A stretch of DNA of 64,000 nt. Origin: Synaphobranchus kaupii (taxonomy: Eukaryota > Chordata > Actinopteri > Anguilliformes > Synaphobranchidae). Location: NCBI GenBank assembly GCA_029718625.1, contig CM056376.1, positions 85,230,356-85,294,355 of the forward strand. Reading direction: 5' to 3'. The notes below the pieces were generated by a model. The model did not search any database and was not told the origin of the DNA. It saw nothing but the letters and a program-made list of their open reading frames with translations. Positions 54,337 through 64,000 of the stretch are shown here, in pieces. The translations under genes and the position numbers were made by a program. Numbering within the stretch: position 1 is the first letter of the stretch; each line of letters opens with the position of its first letter.

Positions 54337-55244
54337 CAGGGGCCCAGATTAGGGTAAAAGTCATACTTGTCCAAGGACAAGTATCTTAGAAAAGATACTT
54401 GTCCTTCCTAAAAGTTACTTGTCCTACTCGCATCGCAGTGAAGTTCTGACGGGTGCCCGCAGGTGGCGGTAGCGACTAGTGTTCTGACTGTACAGTATAT
54501 CATAACGTACACTCTAGTCGGGACTCGAACGAGTGAGATTTTTTCCAGTCCCAACTAGAGTGTGGTATGGTAGCTAACGTAATAACTAGCTAATAATTCC
54601 TAGATGTAACCCAGCAGGGATGTGATTTGAGCTTGGACTGTAGGACGGAGATGAGAAATCACTGCAGGAAAATCACAACGATTCTTCAGCCTGGCAAGAG
54701 GGCTCACTGAACTGAATACAGACAGTAACTAACGTTAGCTAGCTAGTGTTCATGGATATTGCTTGCAAATTAAAGGCTTGGTAAGTGATAAATGCATGAT
54801 CACTTACTAAGCCTTGTGTTGGCAAACAACGAGCAACAACAGATCGATACCCAATGTCCGTGAACGCTAACGTTAGCGAGCTAACTAACTAGCTGATATT
54901 GCTGTTGTGTCTGTGTGCTGCAAACTTGCTTGACTGCTGCAGTCTGGCATAGCAGCAACAACAACAACAACAACGCGGTGAGCACAGACAGACTGCGTGC
55001 GAGTGACTATGTGTGCGGCTTTTCCCATTTGGAACTTAGGAAATATTTTTGAATATCCGTGCATGACGAACGTGTATGTTACGTTGTGAGTGTAAAACAG
55101 AAATCGTTCCAGTTAGCTAATTTAAAAAATAATAAAATCCTAAATTCACAGTCGTCAGCAGGACGATCACTTGGAAATCAAAGGTTGTCCTTCTTAATTT
55201 TTAGTCGTCTGAGACGATAGGACGACTGCTAATCTGGGCCCCTG
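54337..55244. mobile_element. DNA transposon derivative with CAGGGGCCCAGATTAG ends
   Basis: CAGGGGCCCAGATTAG at 54337 is mirrored by CTAATCTGGGCCCCTG ending at 55244, 16 of 16 complementary. Inner tandem gacaagtatctt / agatacttgtcc sequence (54370-54415) forms a further hairpin, and an inner inverted pair acactctagtcgggact / agtcccaactagagtgt lies near 54510-54562. No open frame and no exact target duplication were found. Probably hAT. Confidence 0.8.
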
Positions 55245-56529
55245 CTGTTGGACGAGGGGTCTTGGTGCCGAAGGGAAACGGCGGGTCTGTGGCCGAGATA
55301 CCACTCGTCGACTGGTTCCTGTGAACACGGAACGCGCTCACTATGCCAGAGTCCGCCAGAAGAAGCAGGTCACTCATGAAGTGGGTCACTCCCATCTGAC
55401 AGCTTGAGGGGGACATCGAAACCCTCTTCACACCTCTTTATCTTATCTGACCCAGAAACGAGAGCCGATGGGGTGCCAGGAAGGCCACTGGCCCCCATGC
55501 CCTGCTGTCAGGCAGGTGTGTTCCGCGTCACGCTGGTCCTGGGTGTGGCACACGGTTGTGGAACCCTTCCTCTGGGTGGAGCTGTTAATCACAGCTAGAA
55601 TTGCCTAGGCAGTTTTTTCCCCTGTAAAATATTACAGTGCTCTGATTTCCATGGCGTTGTGGGTAAAGTGATTCGCCACTTTACTGGTGTAAAGATAATG
55701 CGGCTCATTCTTTTTGTTTTACATCCCTCTCAGCTGAATGAGACACCTGTAGAGCAGTCATGTGCCGCGGTTTTAAATGCTGCCATTGACTTAAGGCCAG
55801 CGGCTTTCCAGGCACTTCAGAACGATTGCATAATTAAAGAGCCCTAATCAGCAGAAGCCGTGTTTACCTGAGTCACTCACGCCTGGGCCGCTGGAGGTGC
55901 TCAGAGCCATTGCTCACCACGAGCTGTAAATACTGAGCAAACATCATCAAGCCTTCCTGAGATCTCGAGTCCCGGCGGCGCTCACTTATCGCTGTGAATG
56001 TTATCGAACGCAATCGAGCGGAAGTAATCCCGCGCTTGACCCAAAACCTTGAAAAGATACCGGCTTCATCTATCGCGTGGTCGCACTGGCCGCTGCGCTC
56101 AGGCCGGGGCAGCTCTCCGTTAGAATGTCCGGGATTCCAACCTGAAGGTTGGACTGACGCAAAATCGGGAGGGCTGATTGGACGACGAGGCAACCCGTCT
56201 GACCAGAGGATGAAGAGCGGGGAAACCGTTGAGCAGAAATGTCCGACGTGGCCAATTGCGCACTGCAGACAGGACTGACCAAACATCAGAGAGCATTACT
56301 AAGATGGGGGATGAGCAGTGATATATACTTTGGAGATCCTCAGCCTAAATCACCCGGCAGCACCCTCCTGCTAATCTACACTAGGCACATGAAGAGGCTT
56401 AGAACCATAGACATGATTATTAGATCCTACTAAACTTTTAGATCCAACAAAATGAGATGGTGATAGAGGTTTACATATTAATAGGCTCCCTGAGTTAATA
56501 GGCCTCAATAATACCCGAAGCAATGACCT

Positions 56530-57290
56530 GGGTAAAACCAGTGTTTGCCGTTGGTGTGAATGGGTCAACCCACGTTATCCAACCCAGATCTGAGACTCAG
56601 GTCACGAACTGGGTTTTACGCGGGTTCAACATGGCTTGGCTTTGATATGAAAGGGTGGACACAGGTTACACTACGCAGCACAGTTTGTAGATCAAGCCTC
56701 GATCTTGCCACGTGCTTATCTTGTGCAGAAGCAATGTTCCGCAAATTTTAATATAAATGATGGAATTCATGTAATTAATTTATACAGAACAACTCAGGAA
56801 TTCTTAGTTTTTGCTAGCTACATTCACGCAAGAAGCGGATTGCTCAGTTGTCACAGCAAAATATGTAATATTAAATAACAAATAATATGTTCCTTAAAAC
56901 TTTTGAGTCAGTTTTTACATAAAAGCACTTGCAAGATTTGGAGCGCATGATTGGGCTATTGATTCAGGAGTTAAGCCAGGGTAATGGCAAACGACATTGT
57001 ATTCGCTAGCCAGCTGGCTACCAAACTAGCCGTTTTAGCAAAAAAAATTATAACTTCAAGCAAGCTGACTACGTCCGCTTTTAATGACACAGAAATGCGA
57101 CAACCCTGTTCAGCAGTGACGTGTACGAAAATAAACTTGCAGACCAGAGTCTTGTGTGCATGACGAGAACCCGGTACTTACCTGTGAACACAGTGTGGTG
57201 ATAATGGGTCAAACACGGGTTGAACTTGGGTTTAATATCCCGCGTCAACTCTGGGTTTTGTGTGTGAAAGGGGTATAACTCCGGCTGGCT
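56530..57290. repeat. Possible dispersed element with repeated GGGTCAACCC/GGGTTGAAC motifs
   Basis: Motifs of the kind gggtcaaccc, gggttttac, gggttcaaca near 56565-56625 recur in mirrored form near 57205-57275 (gggtcaaacacggg, gggttgaacttggg). This suggests the two ends of one transposon. Exact borders are not visible. Confidence 0.35.
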
Positions 57291-58554
57291 AAGCTCCGTT
57301 CTAAACAACTGTTGGCTCTTGGTTTCATTTCACTCATTTACCATGCAATCTTCAGTACCTTCCAAGCAAAGCTTTCGGTCTTGCTCTAGAAAGCAGCATA
57401 GATGAAGTGAAACCGGTTAGACACAGGCAGGTGTTGCCTCATGGACGGTGCAGTGCGCTCACTGCGAAGAGTGGGCTCAAGGCCAGGTGAAACGCCTGTA
57501 GCTGTTTGTTATCAAACCGCGAGTGTTTCCTAATGGTCAAAGGCACTCCAAGTAACAATCCCAGTTCTGCTTCTGTCCTGTTTCCAAATGCCTAGCCACT
57601 GCCAGCAGTAACTCTCATGTCCTTAATGGGGATACTCATTTGCATGTCTTTACCACAGTTTCCCACCACAATCTTACAACATTAGAACAAAAAAAAAAAG
57701 AGTCAGGAAAAAAAATAAAAAATAAATGTTAGCAGTGCACATTCCCCAATAATGGTGATGTCATGTCTGTCATCTAAAGAATAAAAGCTTTTTATGGAGG
57801 AAATATAGGACTGTACAGTAGCCAACTGGAATACAACAGGACTATATTTGACTATTCGAGGGAAAACTGGTTAAATCAGAGGTCTAACCTGATGCCAATT
57901 ACGCTGATCCTACATTAATTTCCTGCCAACAGAACAGCTATATGAAACAATAGTATGCCTTTCAAGTTAGCTAATATAGAGCCATTACAACAGCATACCA
58001 GAACTGAATCAGATTTTTTTGACCTGATGAGCTTGACCGCTGAGCTGACCATCTACCAAGAACATAAAAACCACAGTAGAAGAACAGAGCCTTCATTCTG
58101 GAGAACGTTGCGCTGATCGGCTGCCCTGCCTTCTCTCCCTGACCCCCTTTGCACCTCACCCAGGGCAGTGCTCTCTGCTGTGGAGCACGGACAGTCACGT
58201 GGTTACAGCTCTGGCTCCGGCTCCCACAGGGTCTTGTTAACAGTGCTGTTGTTTGTGTTGTGTAATTTCCTTCCGACCTGCTCCATAACCACCGCGTGAG
58301 AAGTCAAAAGGGAGAACTCGCGGGAGACGCGAGCAGCAGAGGGTCCTGCTCAACCGACAGTGTGGAGGGAGGCCAGGAGAGAGAGGCAACGGCTTACAAG
58401 TTTTACACAAAGACATCGTAAGCATTTTAGGCAATTATTATTTAAGCACCGTCAAATTCAGTTAGTTTGCATTATAAGGTGTATGGTCATCCGATCAGGG
58501 TTTTCGCTGGTAATAATTTTTATAATGAATAACCTTTATTTATACAGGGCAAGC

Positions 58555-58770
58555 TTACTGAGCACGCATGCTCTTTTACAGCAACACCCTGTTAATGCTC
58601 CCCCAATTAGCCTAAACTACATGTTTTAGGATTGTGGGAGGAAACCGGAGTACCCGGAGAAACACGAACACGTAGACACGGAGAACATGCAAACTCTACA
58701 AAGGCCCTGGCTGGGATTCAAACCCAGGATCTTTTGCTGTGAGGCTATCCATTGCACCACCATGCCGCCC
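58555..58770 (-). mobile_element. tRNA-derived SINE
   Basis: Read on the - strand from 58770 it starts gggcggcatggtggtgcaatgg (A-box-like TGGTGCAATGG), followed by a B-box-like gggtttgaatccc near 58715. It then has the fixed body gagtttgcatgttctccgtg and tactccggtttcctcccac. This is the common fish tRNA-derived SINE head and body. No long poly-A tail; target duplications were not found. Confidence 0.8.
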
Positions 58771-60429
58771 AATCAGCCGTGATGCTGAGCCATGGCAAGA
58801 TTTAGAGCGCCACAGTAACATAAATCCCCTCAAACTGAATGCATTTTAATTTGATTGCTGACAACACTCAATACAAATTTCTGGAAAAAAAAATAATCTG
58901 GCCACCACAATGCACGAGTCGCTCAAAACTAGCATCTATAATACTGTAGTACGCAGTGTATATCATCTAAAGTTTGGGGGGAAACGCCCATCTAATCTCG
59001 CACAGCTCATCACTCCGGCTGTGTAGGCTACTCCATGTAGCAACGTTGATCAATATAAAGATTTAGCAGGCGGCCACACTTCTCAAGTAGATCAAGCAAA
59101 GATATGTAATGCCGCTGCGTTTTAAATATAAACTAATCCGACTTTTTGGAGTGCTCTGCACATTAATTTATTATGTGCAAAGCGATTAATTTATTGTGTG
59201 TGTAACTTGCCTTCCGCTAGAAAAAAACATTGAATTTGTCACCGTTACCCATATAAAGTCATTTACATTTACTCAAAGCTAGTGAAATCTTAGCCAGCTA
59301 GTCTGTTTATTCATGCCAAAATTGATAGGACCCTGGGGTACTGCTATTTGTTCACGAAAGTTGATAGGTAGGACCAGCTGAGGTAGACTTGTGTTAGCTT
59401 TAGTTTGTGATAACATTATTAGAAATTGCTAGTGTTTAGCCTAGAAGTCTAACTAGACAAGATATATACCCAGTGCTGTCACTGTGCCGTAACAGGAATG
59501 AATTTGATGAGGGAAAACGTGTTCCGGTAAAATTTGTATTTATTTATTTTTTTTCTCCAACCTCTAAAAAATACATACAGAGCAGCACCGTTGCTAAGTC
59601 ACATTTTTAACTCACAAGCCATGGTCTGGAGAATAAAGTCCTGTAGTTTTGAATGCACACCAACCCACTCAGCCATTGGAACAAAATAGTATGTTATTTT
59701 CAGATACAAGCTTATCCAGTTTAGCAACGATATTAATGCTTTACCTTCACCCTGGGGTACACTTCCTCCAAGCACACCCACAAAGGGAAAAGCAAAAGGT
59801 CGATCTCTGAGTCAGAGGTCCAGTGAAAATGGAATACAATATAACTGACTGGTCATAATCCCACAGGGGTTGTGTCCTCGGTGATGTCACACACTTTGAG
59901 GATACAACATATGGTCCATTCGATAGAGTCACAGCATTCACTGATCACATTGTTCACTTCATTAATGGTTTCTATCATTTCTTTATAAAAGTCTAAGATA
60001 ATTTGGGTTACAAGTTGTGGCATTTACACATTAGTTAACTTAAAATAATTACTTTGGGTAAACATTTCCAAAATCATATCTGAAACATATCCAATTTTAA
60101 GCATATTGTTCATACATTTTAAAAACGATCAGATTAAACAATTAGCCTCGTGTTTTTAGTGTTTTAACATCCAGTGTTATCCTAGACAGGCCAAGAACAC
60201 TGACTGTATTAATCACTGAGGAAGGCACCACACTATCAATTCCTCTTCTGTTGGCCACTGGTCTGCAGGTTACACAGCAGATTGATGACAAAAAACTGGT
60301 GATGACATTTTGTCCATGACAAGATATACAAACTCAAACTTCTATAGATTTTTCTGTTATTTGCATGTTTATTGCCTCTTTAAAGGTGCAGCGATTCGGC
60401 CCAAATTTTTGTTAAAAAAATAAATAAAA

Positions 60430-60759
60430 ATGGGTCATGACGTAAAGCAATCAATGAGATATGTCGGTTCACATCACAAACCAATCAACAATAAGAGTGT
60501 TCACATAAGGCCAGCTAGCTGCAACAGTTGCATTGCCGGTGCCGTTTCAGGCAAAGAAAAAAAGAAAAGAGAATTGGATAAAGCTCGCTCGCAAACTAGA
60601 GTAAACATAAGTGCTCATTTTAGAAGGTGGCGAGATGCTCGAGAGTGGATTGGTTTGAAGACAAACATGGAGCTCACATTGTTTCTACTGGTCTGGACAG
60701 GTAGGTCAAAAGTTTCAACAGTAATTTACCTGGACTTTCTGCTTGCCAGCCAATTGTAA
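60430..60759 (+). pseudogene. Transposon-linked ORF with KKRELDKARSQTRVNI...RWRDAR motif
   Basis: 109 codons. The part from KEKKKRELDKARSQTRVNIS through FRRWRDAREWIGLKT to ELTLFLL resembles a segment, (K/R)-T-R-V-N-I-x-x-x-F-x-R-W-R-x-x-R then G-L-K/Q-x-D-x-E-x-x-x-F-L-L, that I recognise from many fish transposon-associated proteins of unknown function. The frame ends near a GTAGG donor-like site (60701), so it may be an exon of the element's gene. Function unknown. Confidence 0.45.
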
Positions 60760-61062
60760 TTACCTATAATGAATAGTAGCTAAGTTGCTAGTATTGATAA
60801 CGTTACTTCATTCGGCGGCTAGTTCTTGGAAGAAGGAAATGTTTGCTCACATTATCTGTTGTAGGCTATAGGCGAGATCGTGTTAGCAAGAACCGGCAAC
60901 TCAGCTATAACTATGCATGCCAGCTGTAGCCAGATAATGCCTGGTTCAGAATAATGTTACAGGAACTCGTGTGATCTGTTTATCATCCTAGAAGTGGCAA
61001 GTTTTATGATGTTTTGATCGCCAAATCTGACAGTGGGATAAACATATCTTGTAGCATAAGTA

Positions 61063-61640
61063 CAGTACCAGTCAAAAGTTTGGACACACCTACTGATAGG
61101 TTTTTTTTACTGTTTTCCACATTTTGGAATAGTGAAGACATCAAAACTATGAGATAACACAAATTAAATTATGCAAAAACCAAAAAAGGGTTAAACAAAT
61201 AAAAAAAAGTCTTATATTTTAGATTCTTCAAAGTAGCCACCCTTTGCCTTGATAACGGCTTGGCACATTCTTGCCATTCTCTCAAACAACTTCTGTGGTA
61301 AACAGGTATTCCACAGGTAAAAAGGTGATGCCATCACGACTGTATAAAAGGATATCAAAAGACTCCTGATATCTTATTTCCAGGTACTCTTATAAGTGAT
61401 ACTATAACCTCTGCATTTGAATGGATCTCTATGGGAACTGGGGGGTGGGACTAGATTTAGCTTTAAATTACACTAGAACAGTGTGGAACACATGGTTGGC
61501 TAAATGGCTCTAAGTCATCAAGGGTTTGACGTATCAAACAAGCCTTAAACCATCACTCTTCTGCCAGAAATACAGTAGATATGGATGGATAACTTGAAGG
61601 GTTTCTTCTCCTGACTTATTTTTCCATAGAGTTCAATAGG
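61063..61640. mobile_element. Tc1-type fragment (AGTACCAGTCAAAAGTTTGG end) joined to a shared module
   Basis: Begins agtaccagtcaaaagtttgg and gacacacct, then gaagacatcaaaactatgag and ttcttcaaagtagccaccctttgcc, a very common fish Tc1-type end. From about 61305 it continues into the module also seen at 42598-42905. It is a non-coding, chimeric, truncated element. Confidence 0.75.
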
Positions 61641-62357
61641 AAAATTTCACGACGAAGCAGTGGGGTGGGGGCTGTGTCTCTTTCTCTGTGGGCAGGGCCA
61701 AGTGGGGTTATGACCTTGAAATATTTTGACAACAAATGCGAACATTGAAAAAAGTTGCATACTCCAGCCTGAAGTTGAAAAGCGACGCGGAGTTGTAGTG
61801 TTTTCTATTGGAACTGTAAGTGACGTTACCTCTAGTTATCCTGCTAGCTACATTTGGTAGGTGGATGGCTGAAGTTGGGTACCTTATATGGTCCAATTCG
61901 GTCTTTACGTCCTAGTTATAAATGAATGTTCAGAATAATGTTAACTAAATACTGAAAAAGGAAAAGCACCACAAGACAGCTGTAACCGGAACACCAGAAG
62001 ATGGCAACTGCTCTGAGGAGTAGTTACTGTTACAGTAACGTTGTTCCTACGAGGGGTACTTAGTGTAAATATTGTTATATCACCTGTTGAGTCTGAAGAC
62101 GACCCTAACACCACGTTCTCACAGGCGAACAACGGTTGCTGGGTCGCTCAAGTCCACTAACGCTGAGGGCGGGTTAAGAGCTTCCCATTGTGTTCTCGAA
62201 GTCAGCTCGGGCAGCTACTATTTTTTATGAAGAGAAACAATGACAATGCACAATATATCAAAGACGTATTTGCCATATAACCTATTCTTTATAGTTATGT
62301 TATGACACTGATAATTATTAGGCTATTTGTTCGAGCTAGCAAGCGATCTCTATCCCT

Positions 62358-62424
62358 CTCCATAGATAGATAACGTCATAGATAGATAGGTAGATAGATA
62401 GGTAGGTAGATAGATAGACAGACA
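62358..62424 (+). repeat. (GATA)n-type microsatellite
   Basis: Interrupted atag/gatagatag/gtag units over about 65 bases, with some gaca variants at the end. Confidence 0.8.
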
Positions 62425-64000
62425 AGACAGACATATGCCGTATCTCTAGTAGTGTATAAAACTATACATCATTAGGGTTGAACGGGTCAGGACAGGGTAG
62501 GCTTGGACCATATTTATTAGATGATCTTACATTGCTGCAATGAGTGAAGCGGGAGGAACAATTATTCATGAAATGGTATCATATCGGTTGGAAAACTAAG
62601 AAGCGCGGAACTCTGATTGGCTGTTACGGCCGATGGCTGCGAAAAGTTAAAATGCGGGCAACATTTATCGGACGATTTTGGTCGCTGACCGTCGCTCAAC
62701 TTCATAGAAAATGAATGGACTTTCCGCAACTGGGCGATCGAAGTTGCTCGATGCGAAAACGCAGCGCAAGTTGAAACAGTCGTATTTAATAAACGTGCTT
62801 CATTCTACTACGAGTGCTCCAGTGTTTCCTCTGGGCAGTCTCTTTGATGAGCCCGGGTACATTTGTCTTTATATACACTGTCCCATAGAGCACCTTCTCT
62901 CTTTTAATAGCATTGACTGAAGCACGTGGGATAGCCTTCATTTCATGGTTATCACACTGCCTAATTACTGTTACCATCCATATGGAATAATGCATGTTGC
63001 TAAAAATGTTTATTTTAATTTTTTCTTCGCTTGACATCTTGCGTTTCTTCCCCTCAACGGAGGTGAATGGGCGGGGTTTAGGACGGAGAAGACTTCTTTG
63101 ATTGTAAACACAGGACCACAATAAGGCTGAATATCCTGCATAGTGCACCTTTAAGTACACTTAAAATTCAAAAGGGCTCTTCGCTTTAAAACTGATATTC
63201 TCCGCTGCAGAAATAATGTTGATTCTCTCATTGTTTATCTCATTAATGCAATGTCAGTGTGATATCCTACCAGGGTTAATATTGTAAACTAAAACTAAAA
63301 CTAGGTGTGAAAAAACCTTATCATAAACTGTAATAAAAATTTAAAAAGAGCTTTTGAAAAAATGGAAACAAAATTAAAACAAACCAGCAAACCCGCTTTT
63401 GAAACCAACTAAAATAAAATTAAAATACACATCAAATGTTTTTAGTTTTTGTCTTTTTGGTCATTTATAAGCCAGACAAGGAAGAGATCATTTTGGGCGG
63501 AGAATTTGCCCCCTCTTTATGATGAAGGCCATTCACAAGATGGTGATGATATCCAAATGAATGATGATCAATAAATCAGTCAGCTCTGTCCGTGAATAGC
63601 TACTTCCTGTTAACGCATCGGCGAATGAGGAAATACAGCCATCCTTTCTCTACTGAAACTTGCTTATAAACAACGTTACATCTTTATCATGCATTCATTT
63701 TTGTACCAACGCTTTCTCACCAGTAACTAACCTAAACCTTACAGCTAGATCATTCATTAATATCGGTTTGACATATTTAGCCTACTATTAGAATAGAAAA
63801 GAAATTTACTGAAGCAACATTGAAACGATACCCATCTAGCCAAATCAGATACCTTTATTTGCAAGCAAGCGACAAAAAGGACTAATCTATATAATATTAG
63901 CTGACTATTAATGCATAATTATTCTATCCCCGATTGAACTGCGCTCATCGCCTCAAAAGGCAAAGGCGGCATCCACGATTTCCAACGCATCTGTGATTGG

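Larger units (their letters stand above)
60384..63150 (+). mobile_element. Element with TTAA target site and AGGTGCA ends, carrying a nested Tc1-type piece
   Basis: TTAA (60380-60383 and 63151-63154) borders AGGTGCA at 60384 and TGCACCT ending at 63150. A small coding exon (60430-60759) lies near the left end, and a Tc1-type fragment (61063-61640) is inserted. The right inner end (cagtg, ctgaatatcctgcat) is of a frequent fish repeat type. The two ends may belong to two related copies, because the mirrored part is short. Confidence 0.5.
50525..64000. other. 5' intron of CDK17, first coding exon not found
   Basis: 13.5 kb with transposons at 50876-51467, 52990-53803, 54337-55244, 58555-58770 and 60384-63150. 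Unique-looking parts (51500-52650 and 55600-56300) have no family-matching frame. I searched for a - strand exon that would supply the start (MKKFKRRLSL-like, ending in a codon begun with G) and found none. Confidence 0.65.

Noticed and set aside
55873..56286. 137-codon - strand frame in the 5' intron
   Set aside because: It has no relation to any family I know, a plus-strand frame overlaps it, and no splice sites fit CDK17.
63270..63460. A-rich stretch with repeated taaaactaaaac motifs
   Set aside because: It may be a repeat fragment, but low complexity alone could give it. No ends or duplications are visible.

Overview
The window is vertebrate nuclear DNA, almost certainly from a ray-finned (teleost-type) fish. 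Short coding exons with GT/AG borders sit in long introns, and the two proteins match vertebrate families exon by exon. The spacer DNA carries transposon types typical of fish: Tc1-like, hAT-like, piggyBac-like, Kolobok-like and tRNA-derived SINEs. I cannot name the species.

Two genes lie tail to tail. ELK3 (also called Net/SAP-2, an ETS-domain ternary complex factor) is on the + strand. Its complete coding sequence is four exons between 1540 and 12068 and gives 403 residues, with a poly(A) signal at 13147. CDK17 (PCTAIRE-2/PCTK2, a cyclin-dependent-like kinase) is on the - strand. Fifteen coding exons run from 50524 down to the stop codon at 17000 and give about 483 residues. Every exon phase agrees with its neighbour. 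The first coding exon, about 40 residues by comparison with the family, is not visible and probably lies beyond the right end. ELK3 and CDK17 are also convergent neighbours in human 12q23, so this is conserved synteny.

Layout: 1-1537 is upstream or first-intron sequence of ELK3. 1538-13170 is ELK3, with a hAT-like MITE 20 bp after the ETS exon and a 58-bp minisatellite in its last intron. 13175-15050 is the short intergenic gap. 15050-50524 is CDK17. Its introns hold a 6.5-kb nest of transposons (22.8-29.3 kb), a near-perfect 91-bp-arm palindrome beside an exon (29438-29636), a hAT element with an exact 8-bp target duplication (32636-33554), a Tc1 element inside another element (41062-43114), and a 43/49-bp minisatellite (48.5-49.4 kb). 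50525-64000 is the long 5' intron of CDK17, with hAT-like, Kolobok-like and other elements and no exon that I can support.

I found no previously unknown multi-gene system. The most unusual items are the palindrome next to a kinase exon, two Tc1 copies sharing one internal deletion but carrying different later lesions, a transposon module with an inverted hairpin loop shared by two elements, several transposons with TTAA target sites that keep broken pieces of host-like domains (THAP, P2X7-tail-like), and seven pure G or C runs of 16-25 bases.
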